Below, piece by piece: positions 15,808 through 24,410 of a stretch of DNA of 64,000 nucleotides. Source of the stretch: Oceanobacillus manasiensis (GTDB taxonomy: Bacteria; Bacillota; Bacilli; Bacillales; Amphibacillaceae); assembly GCF_000724085.1 (NCBI RefSeq), contig NZ_CCDL010000001.1, forward strand, positions 1,116,001 to 1,180,000. The letters run 5' to 3'. A program made the position numbers and the translations under genes. Within the stretch, counting starts at the first letter, position 1; the number at the start of each line of letters is the position of its first letter. The notes below the pieces were generated by a model. That model did no database searches. It had not been told where the DNA came from and was given only the letters and a program-made list of their open reading frames with translations.

Positions 15808-17595
15808 TTATTCATCATAAATTTGCTTATCATTTAAAATAGCTAAGGTTATTTCTGTTGCTACACTTCCAGAGGCATTATCCTCATCTTGAAGATTGGT
15901 TGCAAAGAAATACGTGTTTGTTTCTGTTTCGACAAAACCAATAAACCAGCCGTTTATATCCTTGCCATTCACATTACCTGTTCCCGTCTTTCCATAGAGT
16001 GTAGCGCCGTTCTTTTCTTCCATTTGCAATCCATTTTTGACAGCCACAATGTGGGCTTCCTGAAAGTCAAAACTTTTGTTATAGAGTGACTGTAATAGCT
16101 CCACTTGTTCCACTGGTGAAATTTTCAAAGTAGATTCCAGCCAGTATTGTTCAAGTCCTCCAGAAACATCCTGGTTTCCATAATGGATTTGGTTTAGATT
16201 GGATTGAATGCTATCTAGACCCATTTTTTGATCCAACTGCTTGAAATACCAATTAACAGAACGATTTAAAGCAGTTTCTAAATTTTGGTCTTCATTCCAT
16301 TGATCATAAGGATGTTCGGTCCCATCCCATTCGATGGTATTCTGTTCCGGTGTTATGATGTTCTCCTCTAATCCGAATAATGCACTATAGATTTTATAGG
16401 TAGAATCAGGAGAAATTCTCAACGTGCTCTGATCTTTATCGTAGATATGATAAGCATCTTCCTGCATGTCATATAGAACAAAACTGCCATCGTAATTTTG
16501 AAAATAGGCACTGAGATCTTCTTCGTTTGTCTGTTCATGGTTAAAAGTTGTATAACGATTATTGTCATTTGCCATCACAGAAGCAAGCGGAATCTGTGTG
16601 ACTACAAATATTCCGACCAGCAAGAAAATACCAATGCTTTTGGCATGCAATAATTTAGAGTCTTCTTTAAAGGAGGCAATTTCTATAATCCGTTTCTTTA
16701 TTTGCTTTTTAGATCCATTTAATTGATTTGCCAGTTTATTGTACTTGTGACTGGGTGATTTATCGATAAAATGAATGATTGTCTTTCCATATTTCTTATA
16801 GCTTTGGTCATCCAAAGAGGTTAATACAGCGTAATCACATGCGATCTCACGGTCCTGGCGCATTTCTTTAAATGCAATCCAAACTAAAGGATTGAACCAG
16901 TAGATGATTTGAAAGAAAACCATCAAATAGTTGGTAGGGATATCCTTATATTTATAATGGTTTAATTCATGTAAGAAGATATGTTTGATGTTATCTTTAG
17001 ACAACCATTCTTCAAAATTTGCCGGTAATATAACAAAAGTTCTACGTAACCCGAATGTCAGAGGCGAACGTACTTCATCTGAAACGCCTAATAATATATT
17101 TTTCGAGATATTTAACTGTTGTTTAGATGTTTTGAAAAGGTCAAGGATGTCTTTATTTTCCACTTGAGAAATAGACCTTTTAATTCCTTTTAAATTCAAC
17201 CATGCATGTATAGAAAGCCCGGTGAACACGATAGCACCAGCAATCCATATTCCAGCGACAATCTCATTTAACAGCTCCGTATTTGTCTGGGTAACCGTTA
17301 CGGAAAAATCCTGCAACCAATTTGCGTTTGTCACCCCGTTTCCGGACGTTGTGTTATTTATGGAATCGGGACTACCTTCTATAGACTGACTGCCCGTAAA
17401 TGCATTGAATAGATTGCCTGCAGGAATGAAGCGGCTAGGTATAAATGGAATGGCTAAAGCAACAAGCAATAGATACCATAGATTATATTGCCATTTAGCA
17501 GATAAATGCTTTTGGAATAGCTTTTTAATAAGCAAAATAAACCCAACTGTAATGGAAGAAATGATGAAACCAGTAATAAGCGTGGTAATAAACAT
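15808..17595 (-). CDS. blaR1: BlaR1-family beta-lactam sensor/signal transducer
   Basis: 595-residue membrane sensor. N-terminal membrane helices surround a cytoplasmic M56 zinc-protease domain with HELNH at residues 209-213 (IFLHELNHYKYKD). After the last membrane helix (~310-330) comes an extracellular class D-like penicillin sensor with STYK near residue 395, SVN and KTGTG. A beta-lactam acylates the sensor Ser, and the protease domain then triggers removal of BlaI. All motifs look intact. Divergent from the beta-lactamase gene with shared operators between; blaI follows. Confidence 0.95.
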   Translation of the reverse strand: MFITTLITGFIISSITVGFILLIKKLFQKHLSAKWQYNLWYLLLVALAIPFIPSRFIPAGNLFNAFTGSQSIEGSPDSINNTTSGNGVTNANWLQDFSVTVTQTNTELLNEIVAGIWIAGAIVFTGLSIHAWLNLKGIKRSISQVENKDILDLFKTSKQQLNISKNILLGVSDEVRSPLTFGLRRTFVILPANFEEWLSKDNIKHIFLHELNHYKYKDIPTNYLMVFFQIIYWFNPLVWIAFKEMRQDREIACDYAVLTSLDDQSYKKYGKTIIHFIDKSPSHKYNKLANQLNGSKKQIKKRIIEIASFKEDSKLLHAKSIGIFLLVGIFVVTQIPLASVMANDNNRYTTFNHEQTNEEDLSAYFQNYDGSFVLYDMQEDAYHIYDKDQSTLRISPDSTYKIYSALFGLEENIITPEQNTIEWDGTEHPYDQWNEDQNLETALNRSVNWYFKQLDQKMGLDSIQSNLNQIHYGNQDVSGGLEQYWLESTLKISPVEQVELLQSLYNKSFDFQEAHIVAVKNGLQMEEKNGATLYGKTGTGNVNGKDINGWFIGFVETETNTYFFATNLQDEDNASGSVATEITLAILNDKQIYDE

Positions 17596-17650
17596 GCTTC
17601 GTCTCCATTCTTCATTGTGGTATAAACTTTTTACCGAAAGTTATTTTGAA

Positions 17651-17662
17651 TTACATTTGTAA
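17651..17662. promoter_or_regulatory. BlaI-type operator at blaR1-blaI promoter
   Basis: TTACATTTGTAA, an almost perfect dyad of the TACAnnTGTA class, 56 bases upstream of the blaR1 start. Confidence 0.7.
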
Positions 17663-17728
17663 TACATTAAATTCTAGCACTCTAAAGCGAAGCTATCAAT
17701 CTTCTGAGAATAAAGGTGAAAATAAGAA

Positions 17729-17757
17729 TTGACACATTCGGACTACAAATGTAGTAT
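17729..17757 (+). promoter_or_regulatory. Promoter of the beta-lactamase gene
   Basis: TTGACA at 17729-17734, 17-base spacer, TAGTAT at 17752-17757. The -10 overlaps a BlaI-type operator, so repressor binding would block polymerase. Confidence 0.7.
17742..17755. promoter_or_regulatory. BlaI-type operator 1 of the beta-lactamase gene
   Basis: ACTACAAATGTAGT, near-perfect dyad overlapping the -10 box. Confidence 0.8.
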
Positions 17758-17760
17758 TGT

Positions 17761-17774
17761 ATTACAATTGTAGT
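17761..17774. promoter_or_regulatory. BlaI-type operator 2 of the beta-lactamase gene
   Basis: ATTACAATTGTAGT, a second dyad centred 19 bases from the first, around the transcription start region. The pair gives a two-dimer arrangement. Confidence 0.8.
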
Positions 17775-17799
17775 CAAAGAGAATTTAGGAGGATTTTAG

Positions 17800-18726
17800 A
17801 TGATACATTTTCAAGATATTTTTAATAAGAGGTTATTATCCTTATTGTTATTTATTATGGTGATAGGGTTAGCAGGCTGCTCTAATGAGGTGGAGAACAG
17901 TGAGGAAAGTTCTGAAGTTCCAGAACAGGCACCTCAAAGCGAGGAAATTTTTAAAGAACTGGAGGCTGAATTTGATGCAAGGCTTGGGGTGTATGCTATT
18001 GATACAGAATCTGATCAGACAGTTACCTATCGTTCAAATGAAAGATTTGCCTATGCATCGACTTTTAAGGTCTTAGCAGCAGGAGCCATTTTACAAACAA
18101 AACCAAAGGAGGAATTGGAGAAGGTAATCACTTATTCTGAAGATGATTTAATAACATACTCTCCTGTGACGGAGAACCATGTAGATGATGGGATGGAACT
18201 AAAAGAAATCATGGAAGCTGCTATTCGCTACAGTGATAATACAGCAGGAAATCTTTTATTGGAAGAGCTGGGAGGACCAGAGGGACTGGAAGAAATTTTA
18301 AGAGAAATTGGTGATGAAACAATAGAAGTAGATCGAATAGAGCCAGATTTAAATGAAGCAGCACCGGGAGATACTCAAGATACGAGCACCCCACAAGCAC
18401 TTGCTGAAAGTCTGCAAAAATATGTACTAAGTGATTTGCTTCCTAAGGACAAGCGAGATTTGCTAACTGATTGGATAACAGGAAATGAAGCTGGAGATAC
18501 GTTGATTCGCGCTGGAGTTCCGGAAGACTGGAAAGTAGGAGATAAGAGCGGAGCAGGGGGTTACGGCACAAGAAATGATGTCGCTGTGATATGGCCTCCT
18601 AATCAGAAAGAGCCAATTGTTATTGCCATCCTCTCCAGTCGTGATACAACAGATGCAGATTTTGATGATACATTAATCGAAAAAGCTACTGAGCATGTTA
18701 TTGAACAGCTGCAGGGTGATCAATAA
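17800..18726 (+). CDS. Class A beta-lactamase, lipoprotein form
   Basis: 308-residue penicillinase that hydrolyses beta-lactams through an acyl-serine. The signal peptide ends in lipobox LAGC with Cys27, so the enzyme should be lipid-anchored, as in BlaP/PenP. A Glu-rich linker (28-55) follows. Active-site motifs: STFK 87-90, SDN 145-147, EPDLN 181-185 (omega-loop Glu) and KSG 249-251. All class A residues are present. Strong TAGGAGG site. Induced through blaR1/blaI by the operators upstream. Spectrum cannot be read from sequence. Confidence 0.96.
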   Translation: MIHFQDIFNKRLLSLLLFIMVIGLAGCSNEVENSEESSEVPEQAPQSEEIFKELEAEFDARLGVYAIDTESDQTVTYRSNERFAYASTFKVLAAGAILQTKPKEELEKVITYSEDDLITYSPVTENHVDDGMELKEIMEAAIRYSDNTAGNLLLEELGGPEGLEEILREIGDETIEVDRIEPDLNEAAPGDTQDTSTPQALAESLQKYVLSDLLPKDKRDLLTDWITGNEAGDTLIRAGVPEDWKVGDKSGAGGYGTRNDVAVIWPPNQKEPIVIAILSSRDTTDADFDDTLIEKATEHVIEQLQGDQ

Positions 18727-18739
18727 TAGGAAGGTGGAA

Positions 18740-18787
18740 ATGAAACGACAACTTCAAATGCTTACCTATCTGTATAATAAGGATTAA
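18740..18787 (+). CDS. Possible 15-residue mini-gene after the beta-lactamase
   Basis: ATG with an excellent site (AAGGTGG five bases upstream) opens a 15-codon frame, MKRQLQMLTYLYNKD, 13 bases after the beta-lactamase stop and before the operon terminator. It may be a true micro-peptide or the stub of a deleted second gene. Too short to judge by composition. Confidence 0.3.
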   Translation: MKRQLQMLTYLYNKD

Positions 18788-18800
18788 GTTTAGAAATTTA

Positions 18801-18827
18801 AAAGCTGCCTTGATGGCAGCTTTTTTC
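18801..18827 (+). terminator. Intrinsic terminator of the beta-lactamase unit
   Basis: AAAGCTGCC ttgat GGCAGCTTT followed by TTT. Confidence 0.88.
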
Positions 18828-18924
18828 ATTGAATTTGGAAGTAACAACTGTAATAAAATAATTAAAAGCACATATTTTAAACAAAGAGAAAACTATTCAA
18901 ATGGTTTTATTCGTGTATAAGGAT

Positions 18925-19236
18925 TTATTTCTTTTTAAAATAGAAGCCTTGTCCATGTTCTTGTGATATAAACCCTGATACATCCGATGAATTTTCTACC
19001 ATATGTTGTTCTTCAGCTGTTATCGTAATGTTCCGGCCCTTAGCTTCATATATTTCCTGTTCTGTGGCAGTTACAACACGATACTGATCGCCGTTATTGA
19101 AGTCTGTCAGCTCTAAAGCAGAACCATCCAGTTTCGGTAGTTCTTTGGCCTCCGCATTTTCCGATTCACTCAAGAACCCAATTGAAAATGCAAGCACCCC
19201 TGCAGTACCTAAAAGTAATACTGATTTTATTTTCAT
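18925..19236 (-). CDS. Small exported hypothetical protein
   Basis: 103 residues with a cleavable signal peptide (KIKSVLLLGTAGVLAFSIGF, likely cut after AEA near residue 30). The mature ~73 residues are acidic and polar without cysteines and end in FYFKKK. No family recognised. Good AGGAGG-like site upstream. Single gene. Confidence 0.65.
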   Translation of the reverse strand: MKIKSVLLLGTAGVLAFSIGFLSESENAEAKELPKLDGSALELTDFNNGDQYRVVTATEQEIYEAKGRNITITAEEQHMVENSSDVSGFISQEHGQGFYFKKK

Positions 19237-19319
19237 TGTAAACCTCCTATTTAACTATTAATTTAAGACCGTATCCAAGAACTGGGTATTACCATAATAT
19301 TCTAACATATAATTCTGAT

Positions 19320-19696
19320 AAAAAAGCGATCGTATGGTAATCGTGTTGTTTAACGCGTGCAATCCATTACTTAAAAAGGAAATCTTTATTTTTTATTGTT
19401 TTCTTTATCTTTCTTAATGGAAAACGTAGTCATTAAAACCATAAGAACAGGTAATAAACTCCATAAAAAGAATCCCCAATGGTGTGTAATTAAAGATAAT
19501 ACTAAGAAGAAGGCAAGTGCTACAATTTAAATATAAACAGAACGTCTTTGGTATTTAGTCACTTTAAATACCCCCTTTTTAAAGGATTAAAATATTCTGA
19601 TTTATTTTAATGTATTTCATTTCATTAACCTGCCGTATTTGTTAAAATAGAGCACAGTATAGACGATTTGCTTATTGTGTTAACGCATCCTATAGT
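19320..19696. repeat. ~370-bp duplication, copy 1
   Basis: Closely similar, in the same orientation, to 20612-20965. Shared landmarks are GTTGTTTAACGCRTGCAA near the left end, a small coding segment, TTCATTAACCTGC and TATAGACGATTTGCTTATTG near the right end. The HAD phosphatase gene lies between the copies. Confidence 0.85.
19386..19562 (-). pseudogene. Small membrane protein gene, copy 1 (nonsense mutation)
   Basis: A 59-codon frame from GTG 19562, with GGGGG site, reads MTKYQRRSVYI then a TAA at codon 12 (19527-19529). It continues IVALAFFLVLSLITHHWG and FFLWSLLPVLMVLM to KKDKENNKK and a stop. Two membrane helices and a charged tail. Copy 2 has TCA (Ser) where this copy has TAA, so the stop is a point mutation. 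Function unknown. Confidence 0.7.
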
Positions 19697-19737
19697 TGAT
19701 GCTGATCAAATTAATATGTAGAAACAGGAGGGATTTT

Positions 19738-20391
19738 TTGCTGAAGGCTATTATTTTTGACATGGATGGCGTCATAGTAGACTCGGAGATTCTTGATTAT
19801 AAATTTCAAAAAGAGTTTATATTAAAGGAGGGCGGTTCAACAAATGAAGAGGAGTTAAGTGAACTGATTGGGAAATCATACAACGACTTATATGGAAATA
19901 TGCTTAAACTGATTGGTAATAAGTGTTCAATGAAAGACCTAATAGACAAGTTTACTATATTTATAGAACAAAGATATGAGGAAATTAATTACATAAGTAT
20001 ATTTAGAGAAGATATATTAGGTATATTAAGCTATGCTAAATCAAAGAAGATTAAATTGGCAGTGGCGTCTTCTTCTCCAGAAAAGCATATTCATAGAATA
20101 TTAAAGGAATGCAATATTTTTACCTATTTTGATATTATTGTTAGTGGAGAGAATTTCCCTGAGAGCAAACCAAATCCTGAAATTTACCTTCATACGTTGA
20201 ATAAATTAAAAGTGTCTCCACAAGAGAGTATTGCTATTGAAGATTCTTATTCAGGAATACTAGCAGCAAAAGCAGCGAAGATTCCTGTTATTGCTTATGA
20301 AGAAAATAGGATGCCTGTAGATCAGTCTATGGCCGATTTTACTGGTCAAGATATGAAAAAAATATTACGACTAATACATGATTTGGGCTAG
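19738..20391 (+). CDS. HAD-superfamily hydrolase, beta-phosphoglucomutase-like
   Basis: 217-residue HAD phosphatase or phosphoglucomutase relative. Motif I is FDMDGVIVDSE (two Asp), motif II is in LAVASSSPEKH, motif III Lys is in SGENFPESKPNPEIYL, motif IV is IEDSYSGILAAKAA. The helical cap lies between motifs I and II. This pattern fits sugar-phosphate phosphatases as well as beta-PGM; substrate is open. The open frame starts earlier, but the TTG at 19738, six bases behind AGGAGGG, gives the standard N-terminus MLKAIIFDMDG. Confidence 0.87.
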   Translation: MLKAIIFDMDGVIVDSEILDYKFQKEFILKEGGSTNEEELSELIGKSYNDLYGNMLKLIGNKCSMKDLIDKFTIFIEQRYEEINYISIFREDILGILSYAKSKKIKLAVASSSPEKHIHRILKECNIFTYFDIIVSGENFPESKPNPEIYLHTLNKLKVSPQESIAIEDSYSGILAAKAAKIPVIAYEENRMPVDQSMADFTGQDMKKILRLIHDLG

Positions 20392-20611
20392 ACCAACAGG
20401 TAATTTCATTAAAATTAACAAAAGCTGCAAACTGAATTGAACAGTACGCCACCTTCACAGATTCCTCTCCAAACAAGGCTATCGCGTTAAACGACAATAA
20501 CAAAAGGAAAAATAAAAAGTTATATATATGAAATACCTTCTTACTCAATGAAGCTACTATTATAGATAAAGAAGCTTAATTCAGATAATGACATAATGTT
20601 CTAAGATATAA

Positions 20612-20965
20612 AGCGGAAAAAAACGATTGTGATAATAATCGCGTTGTTTAACGCATGCAAACCATCACTTAAAAAGAATTCTTTATTTTCTATTATTTTC
20701 CATATCTTTCTTAATGAAAAACGTAGCCATTAAAACCATAAAAACAGGTAATAAACTCCATAAAAAGTATCCCCAATGGTGTGTCATTAAAGATATACTA
20801 AGAAGAAGGCAAGTGCTACAATTGAAATATAAACAGAAAGTCTTTGGTATTTATTCACCTGGTCCCCCTGTTTTTTTTAACATATTACATTTCATTAACC
20901 TGCTGTATTTCTTAAAATAGTGCAAAGTATAGACGATTTGCTTATTGTGTTAAAGCATCTGATAG
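20612..20965. repeat. ~370-bp duplication, copy 2
   Basis: Partner of 19320-19696 on the other side of the HAD gene. The remaining bases 20392-20611 hold no gene that I can support. Confidence 0.85.
20683..20858 (-). pseudogene. Small membrane protein gene, copy 2 (frameshift)
   Basis: GTG 20858 reads MNKYQRLSVYISIVALAFF, then a one-base deletion relative to copy 1 (GTATATCT versus GTATTATCT) puts translation into a TAA. The later part in the shifted frame, THHWGYFLWSLLPVFMVLM, matches copy 1. The span is 176 bases against 177 in copy 1, consistent with one lost base. Confidence 0.7.
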
Positions 20966-20988
20966 CGACATAACAAAAGACTCTAAAG

Positions 20989-21279
20989 TTAGTGTTTGTT
21001 GTCTAGTTGTTTTTCAAGTTCTCTTTTAAGCCTCTTTTGCTGATTTTTATTATATTTTGGTTTTGACATTTTTTTAGTGTCAATACTTCCTATTACTTTG
21101 CGAACATCCGTATTATTAAGAATCAATTTACTATATTCTTCATCATCAAGGAAATCTTGAAACCACTTATTATGCTTTAAATACTCTAGATTCTTTTCTA
21201 CATCTTCCTCCGTTATATCCTTTAAGGAGAAAAAAATTATCGTGGATACTGAGCGTATTAAATCCAAAACTGCATCCAT
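20989..21279 (-). CDS. Hypothetical protein
   Basis: 96 residues, helical and highly charged. An N-terminal hydrophobic helix (AVLDLIRSVSTIIFFSL) is followed by EEDVEKNLEYLKHNKWFQDF and a basic C-terminal helix KNQQKRLKRELEKQ. No family recognised. GAGGTGG site before ATG supports the start. Confidence 0.6.
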   Translation of the reverse strand: MDAVLDLIRSVSTIIFFSLKDITEEDVEKNLEYLKHNKWFQDFLDDEEYSKLILNNTDVRKVIGSIDTKKMSKPKYNKNQQKRLKRELEKQLDNKH

Positions 21280-21396
21280 ATTCTAACCACCTCTTCTAAA
21301 TAACCTGCAAATGGATTAACTTTTCATATCTTTTTTATTTAACTATAGCCACATTACTTGAACATAGGAAGGCTCTTATTCAGCAAACGCCACCGT

Positions 21397-21858
21397 TCAA
21401 GAAGGATAGTATTCCATTGGCTCAGTGCAATGAACGTAACCATTTTTCTTGTAGTAATTAGTGGCTTCATCACTCGGCCACACAATTACAAATTCATATT
21501 TATTCTCTTTTATCCAATTATTTATTGTACTTAATACGTTACTTCCGAGTCCTCCATTTCGATATTCTGGAATCGTGTATACGTTGGTCATATATGCAAA
21601 TGGGTGAGTAACCCTACCAGGCCTTGGCACTTTATGTATTAATTCAATGTATATATGAGAAACAATTCTCTTGTTATCCTCAGCAACCCAAATAAACCAC
21701 TGATTGCTATTTAGTGCATTTTCTAAGAATGTCTGACACTCCTTTTCAAATTCTTCGTAGGACGCGTCTTTTTTGCTCTCATCAAATTCAATGGTATTAT
21801 CCCATCGCATTTCTATTAATTGAGTAATGTCTCTTGCTTCAGCAAGTCTAATATCCAC
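21397..21858 (-). CDS. GNAT N-acetyltransferase
   Basis: 153 residues. DIRLAEARDITQLIEMRW is a typical N-terminus. VYTIPEYRNGGLGSNVLSTI holds the acetyl-CoA loop (RNGGLG), and PSDEATNYYKKNGYV is the C-terminal helix. GTG start behind AGAGGTGA. Acceptor unknown; single gene. Confidence 0.85.
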   Translation of the reverse strand: MDIRLAEARDITQLIEMRWDNTIEFDESKKDASYEEFEKECQTFLENALNSNQWFIWVAEDNKRIVSHIYIELIHKVPRPGRVTHPFAYMTNVYTIPEYRNGGLGSNVLSTINNWIKENKYEFVIVWPSDEATNYYKKNGYVHCTEPMEYYPS

Positions 21859-21983
21859 TTATATTTTCACCTCTAATATTTTTGCTTGTTCAACTATACT
21901 GAGCATTTTGTTAAGAGTTCCCGCCAAGTTGACGATTTTCTTGTTTGTTAAAACACCCTGTACTTCAATATATATTTGGTGAG

Positions 21984-22268
21984 CTAACCTCTTAAAATGT
22001 CCTCAATGTAAAGCACTATATGTGGTAAGAAATATAATAAAACCATTAAACCTAAAGCTGTAACTAAAAACACCCATACTTTTTTAACCTTTAGTTGTAC
22101 AAAAATGGATATAATTACAATGACATTAAAAGTCGCAAACGCGGTAAAGATAACAGCGGGCATTCTACTTGGGTCAGGTGGAGCAATGCTAATATGTCCA
22201 CCTAAGCTAATAAGTGTTGCAAATATGAATATCAATCCGTGTACAAAAATCACAGCAAATTTAAACAT
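21984..22268 (-). CDS. Small membrane protein, three helices
   Basis: 94 residues with three hydrophobic segments: FAVIFVHGLIFIFATLISLG, PAVIFTAFATFNVIVIISIF and VWVFLVTALGLMVLLYFLP. The frame opens at 22313, but AAGGAG lies seven bases before ATG 22268 (MFKFAVIF), which I take as start. No family recognised. Confidence 0.62.
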   Translation of the reverse strand: MFKFAVIFVHGLIFIFATLISLGGHISIAPPDPSRMPAVIFTAFATFNVIVIISIFVQLKVKKVWVFLVTALGLMVLLYFLPHIVLYIEDILRG

Positions 22269-22418
22269 AGATTTTCTCCTTCTATATCCCATTGTGATAC
22301 CTTCAAGTAACATTTATTAAATTATATTAAAAGTTCACTGTTTAAGTTTTAGTATGAACGAGCTCACTTTGTAATGAAGCACCCTATAGTTTTAATAGAA
22401 CACAATCTAAACTCATAA

Positions 22419-22919
22419 TTAGAATTCAATATTCTGGTATGGTTTTATTGAATAAATTGATTGTTCAGCACCGAATCTAATAGTCTTGCGTTCTAATTGC
22501 ATACCCAATTTTTCCAAGAGTCTACAAGAGCCTTTATTTGCAGTTTGTGTTTCAGCAAGTAACTTCTTCTGATTTAAATTATTAAAAGCGAATTGAATAA
22601 TTGGAAGAACTGACTCTGTTGCATAACCTTTCCCCCACCAAACTGGTAAAAATTGATAAGAAACCTCAAGAAAAGCACCTTCATGATGAGGATCCAGAGA
22701 TACTAAACCAATAAAATTGTCTGTTTGTTTCTCTCTAATGACCCAATAAAAAGCACTATCAGACGGATTTAGCATGCTTTGTAATTGCCCTATAATCGAT
22801 TCTTCATCCCGTATACCTCCAAGGTATTTTCTTACATCCTGATTCACAAATAGTTTTTGTACATCGGCAAAATCTGTTTCTTTAAAGCTATTTATATAAC
22901 ATCTCTCCGTTTTAAACAA
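22419..22919 (-). CDS. GNAT N-acetyltransferase (RimJ/RimL type)
   Basis: 166 residues with TERCYINSFKETDFADVQKL, acetyl-CoA loop QFLPVWWGKGYATESVLP, and AETQTANKGSCRLLEKLGMQ. An open frame extends to 22976 and would overlap the upstream DUF3953 gene. The TTG at 22919, behind GGAAAGGG, avoids the overlap and gives the normal N-terminus. Downstream partner of the DUF3953 gene, probably one transcript. Confidence 0.82.
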   Translation of the reverse strand: MFKTERCYINSFKETDFADVQKLFVNQDVRKYLGGIRDEESIIGQLQSMLNPSDSAFYWVIREKQTDNFIGLVSLDPHHEGAFLEVSYQFLPVWWGKGYATESVLPIIQFAFNNLNQKKLLAETQTANKGSCRLLEKLGMQLERKTIRFGAEQSIYSIKPYQNIEF

Positions 22920-22944
22920 AAAAATCCATCCCTTTCCTGACCAG

Positions 22945-23178
22945 TTATCTCCATAAAAATGTTTGAATTGATACAAATAATAAAAAGAAGAAAGTAAAAA
23001 TACTTATCCAACCATAATTCTTTCTCCCTTTTCTAAATTCAATCAGTCCTATTACCAACATCAATAATCCCAAAGATAAAATCATAAATGGTTGGAACTC
23101 AAAATTTCCTGTAATTAATCCATAAGCAGCTAGTAATATCGTTATTACACTTAAAATGTTTCTAAGTATTTTTAACAT
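22945..23178 (-). CDS. DUF3953-like small membrane protein
   Basis: 77 residues with three short hydrophobic segments and the family-like motif IGLIEFRKGRKNYGWISIFT. ATG 23178 follows GGGAGGTAACAAT. Function unknown; the name rests on recall of the RKGRKNYGW pattern. Confidence 0.68.
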   Translation of the reverse strand: MLKILRNILSVITILLAAYGLITGNFEFQPFMILSLGLLMLVIGLIEFRKGRKNYGWISIFTFFFLLFVSIQTFLWR

Positions 23179-23489
23179 ATTGTTACCTCCCAATAGAACG
23201 TAGCTTCATTTTAACATTAAATTACATTTTATTCATTCGAATTTTTAGAAAATAAGCGAGATTGGTATTAGGAGTGATATGAAAAGTTGAAGGGACGTAA
23301 CGAAGTTTTTTACGGAAAAGTATTGCCGAGTGAGGGGAGGTTGTTTCGGCGGGCTGAAATAGTACTAAGTAGACTCCGGGTCAATATATCTTTTCTCCCA
23401 CTCAAGCTTTAGAACTAGGCATATAGGTTTAATTATAAAAAGTTTGGGAAGATTCATTTATGGAACTAATAAACATAGGAGGAATGAAC
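23179..23489. other. Gene-free divergent intergenic region
   Basis: Between the minus-strand DUF3953 gene and the plus-strand SDR gene. It holds a GC-richer patch (23310-23390) unlike its surroundings, with no open frame or repeat that I can support. Confidence 0.35.
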
Positions 23490-24224
23490 ATGGCTAATGT
23501 AACGTATCAAAAAGATATACTAAAGGATAAAGTAGCTGTCGTAACTGGGGGTACATCAAATGGAGGACTAGGTACTGCAACAGCCTTTCATTTAGCCGAA
23601 CTAGGTGCGAAGGTTTATACACTAGGATTGAAAGCAGATGAAACAACTATTCCGAATGTCTTGGATGTAGAAGCAATTGAAATGGATGTTACAGATGAAG
23701 AGAAAATCGAGAAATTCTTCTCTGATCTTACCCAATTAGATATTTTATTTAATGGTGCTGGTGTGAATATGCCAGATCAGTACAAATATGATACGTATAA
23801 AAAAGTGATGGACATCAATGCCAATTCTGCTTTCCATATCAGTAATTTAGCGCGCCCGCTTTTAGCAAAATCGGACATTGCCAGCATTATAAATGTCTCA
23901 TCCATGTACGCTATTTTCGGTTCTGATATGGCACCAGCATATAGTGCAAGTAAAGGTGCGATCGGTCAAATCACGAAATCCCTCGCAATCGAATATGCAG
24001 ATGAAGGCATTCGAGTAAATGCAGTTGCACCAGGTTGGATCGACACGCCACTAATGGACAGTTTGCCAGAGGGACAAGCAGAGACGATTATCGAACGTAC
24101 ACCAATGAAGCGACTTGGAAAACCGGAGGAAGTTGGCCAGGCAGTGGCATTCTTCTGCACACCGGCAGCCTCCTTTGTAACAGGCGCTATCCTACCGATC
24201 GATGGAGCATATTCATTATTTTAA
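23490..24224 (+). CDS. SDR-family oxidoreductase
   Basis: 244-residue classical short-chain dehydrogenase/reductase using NAD(P). Nucleotide motif VVTGGTSNGGLGTA, FNGAG in place of the usual NNAG, Ser in INVSSMYAIFG, and YSASKGAIGQITKSLA with the Tyr-Lys pair. VAPGWIDTPL and FVTGAILPIDGAYS are the usual C-terminal blocks. ATG 23490 follows TAGGAGG. Substrate unknown. A second SDR gene follows 187 bases later, after a terminator. Confidence 0.9.
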   Translation: MANVTYQKDILKDKVAVVTGGTSNGGLGTATAFHLAELGAKVYTLGLKADETTIPNVLDVEAIEMDVTDEEKIEKFFSDLTQLDILFNGAGVNMPDQYKYDTYKKVMDINANSAFHISNLARPLLAKSDIASIINVSSMYAIFGSDMAPAYSASKGAIGQITKSLAIEYADEGIRVNAVAPGWIDTPLMDSLPEGQAETIIERTPMKRLGKPEEVGQAVAFFCTPAASFVTGAILPIDGAYSLF

Positions 24225-24238
24225 ATGTAGATAAACAA

Positions 24239-24268
24239 GACAAGGGTTGCCATTGCAGCCCTTGTTTT
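24239..24268 (+). terminator. Intrinsic terminator (copy 1 of a repeated hairpin)
   Basis: ACAAGGG...CCCTTGT with inner TTGCCATTGCA and a T-run. The same hairpin sequence recurs at 25245. Confidence 0.82.
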
Positions 24269-24410
24269 TAAAAAATCTATATAACTTGTTTTATATAAAT
24301 ACTGCTGGTTACTATACGTTTCTTAGTAAATTGAATCCGTTTACAAGTATTTGGTGATTAGTTACAATTAGTAATGTAAGTACAAATAATAACAGAGGAG
24401 GAGATATGTA

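Noticed and set aside
20714-20920. 68-codon plus-strand frame in duplication copy 2
   Set aside because: It is antisense to the small membrane pseudogene, which explains the sequence better and is shared by both copies.
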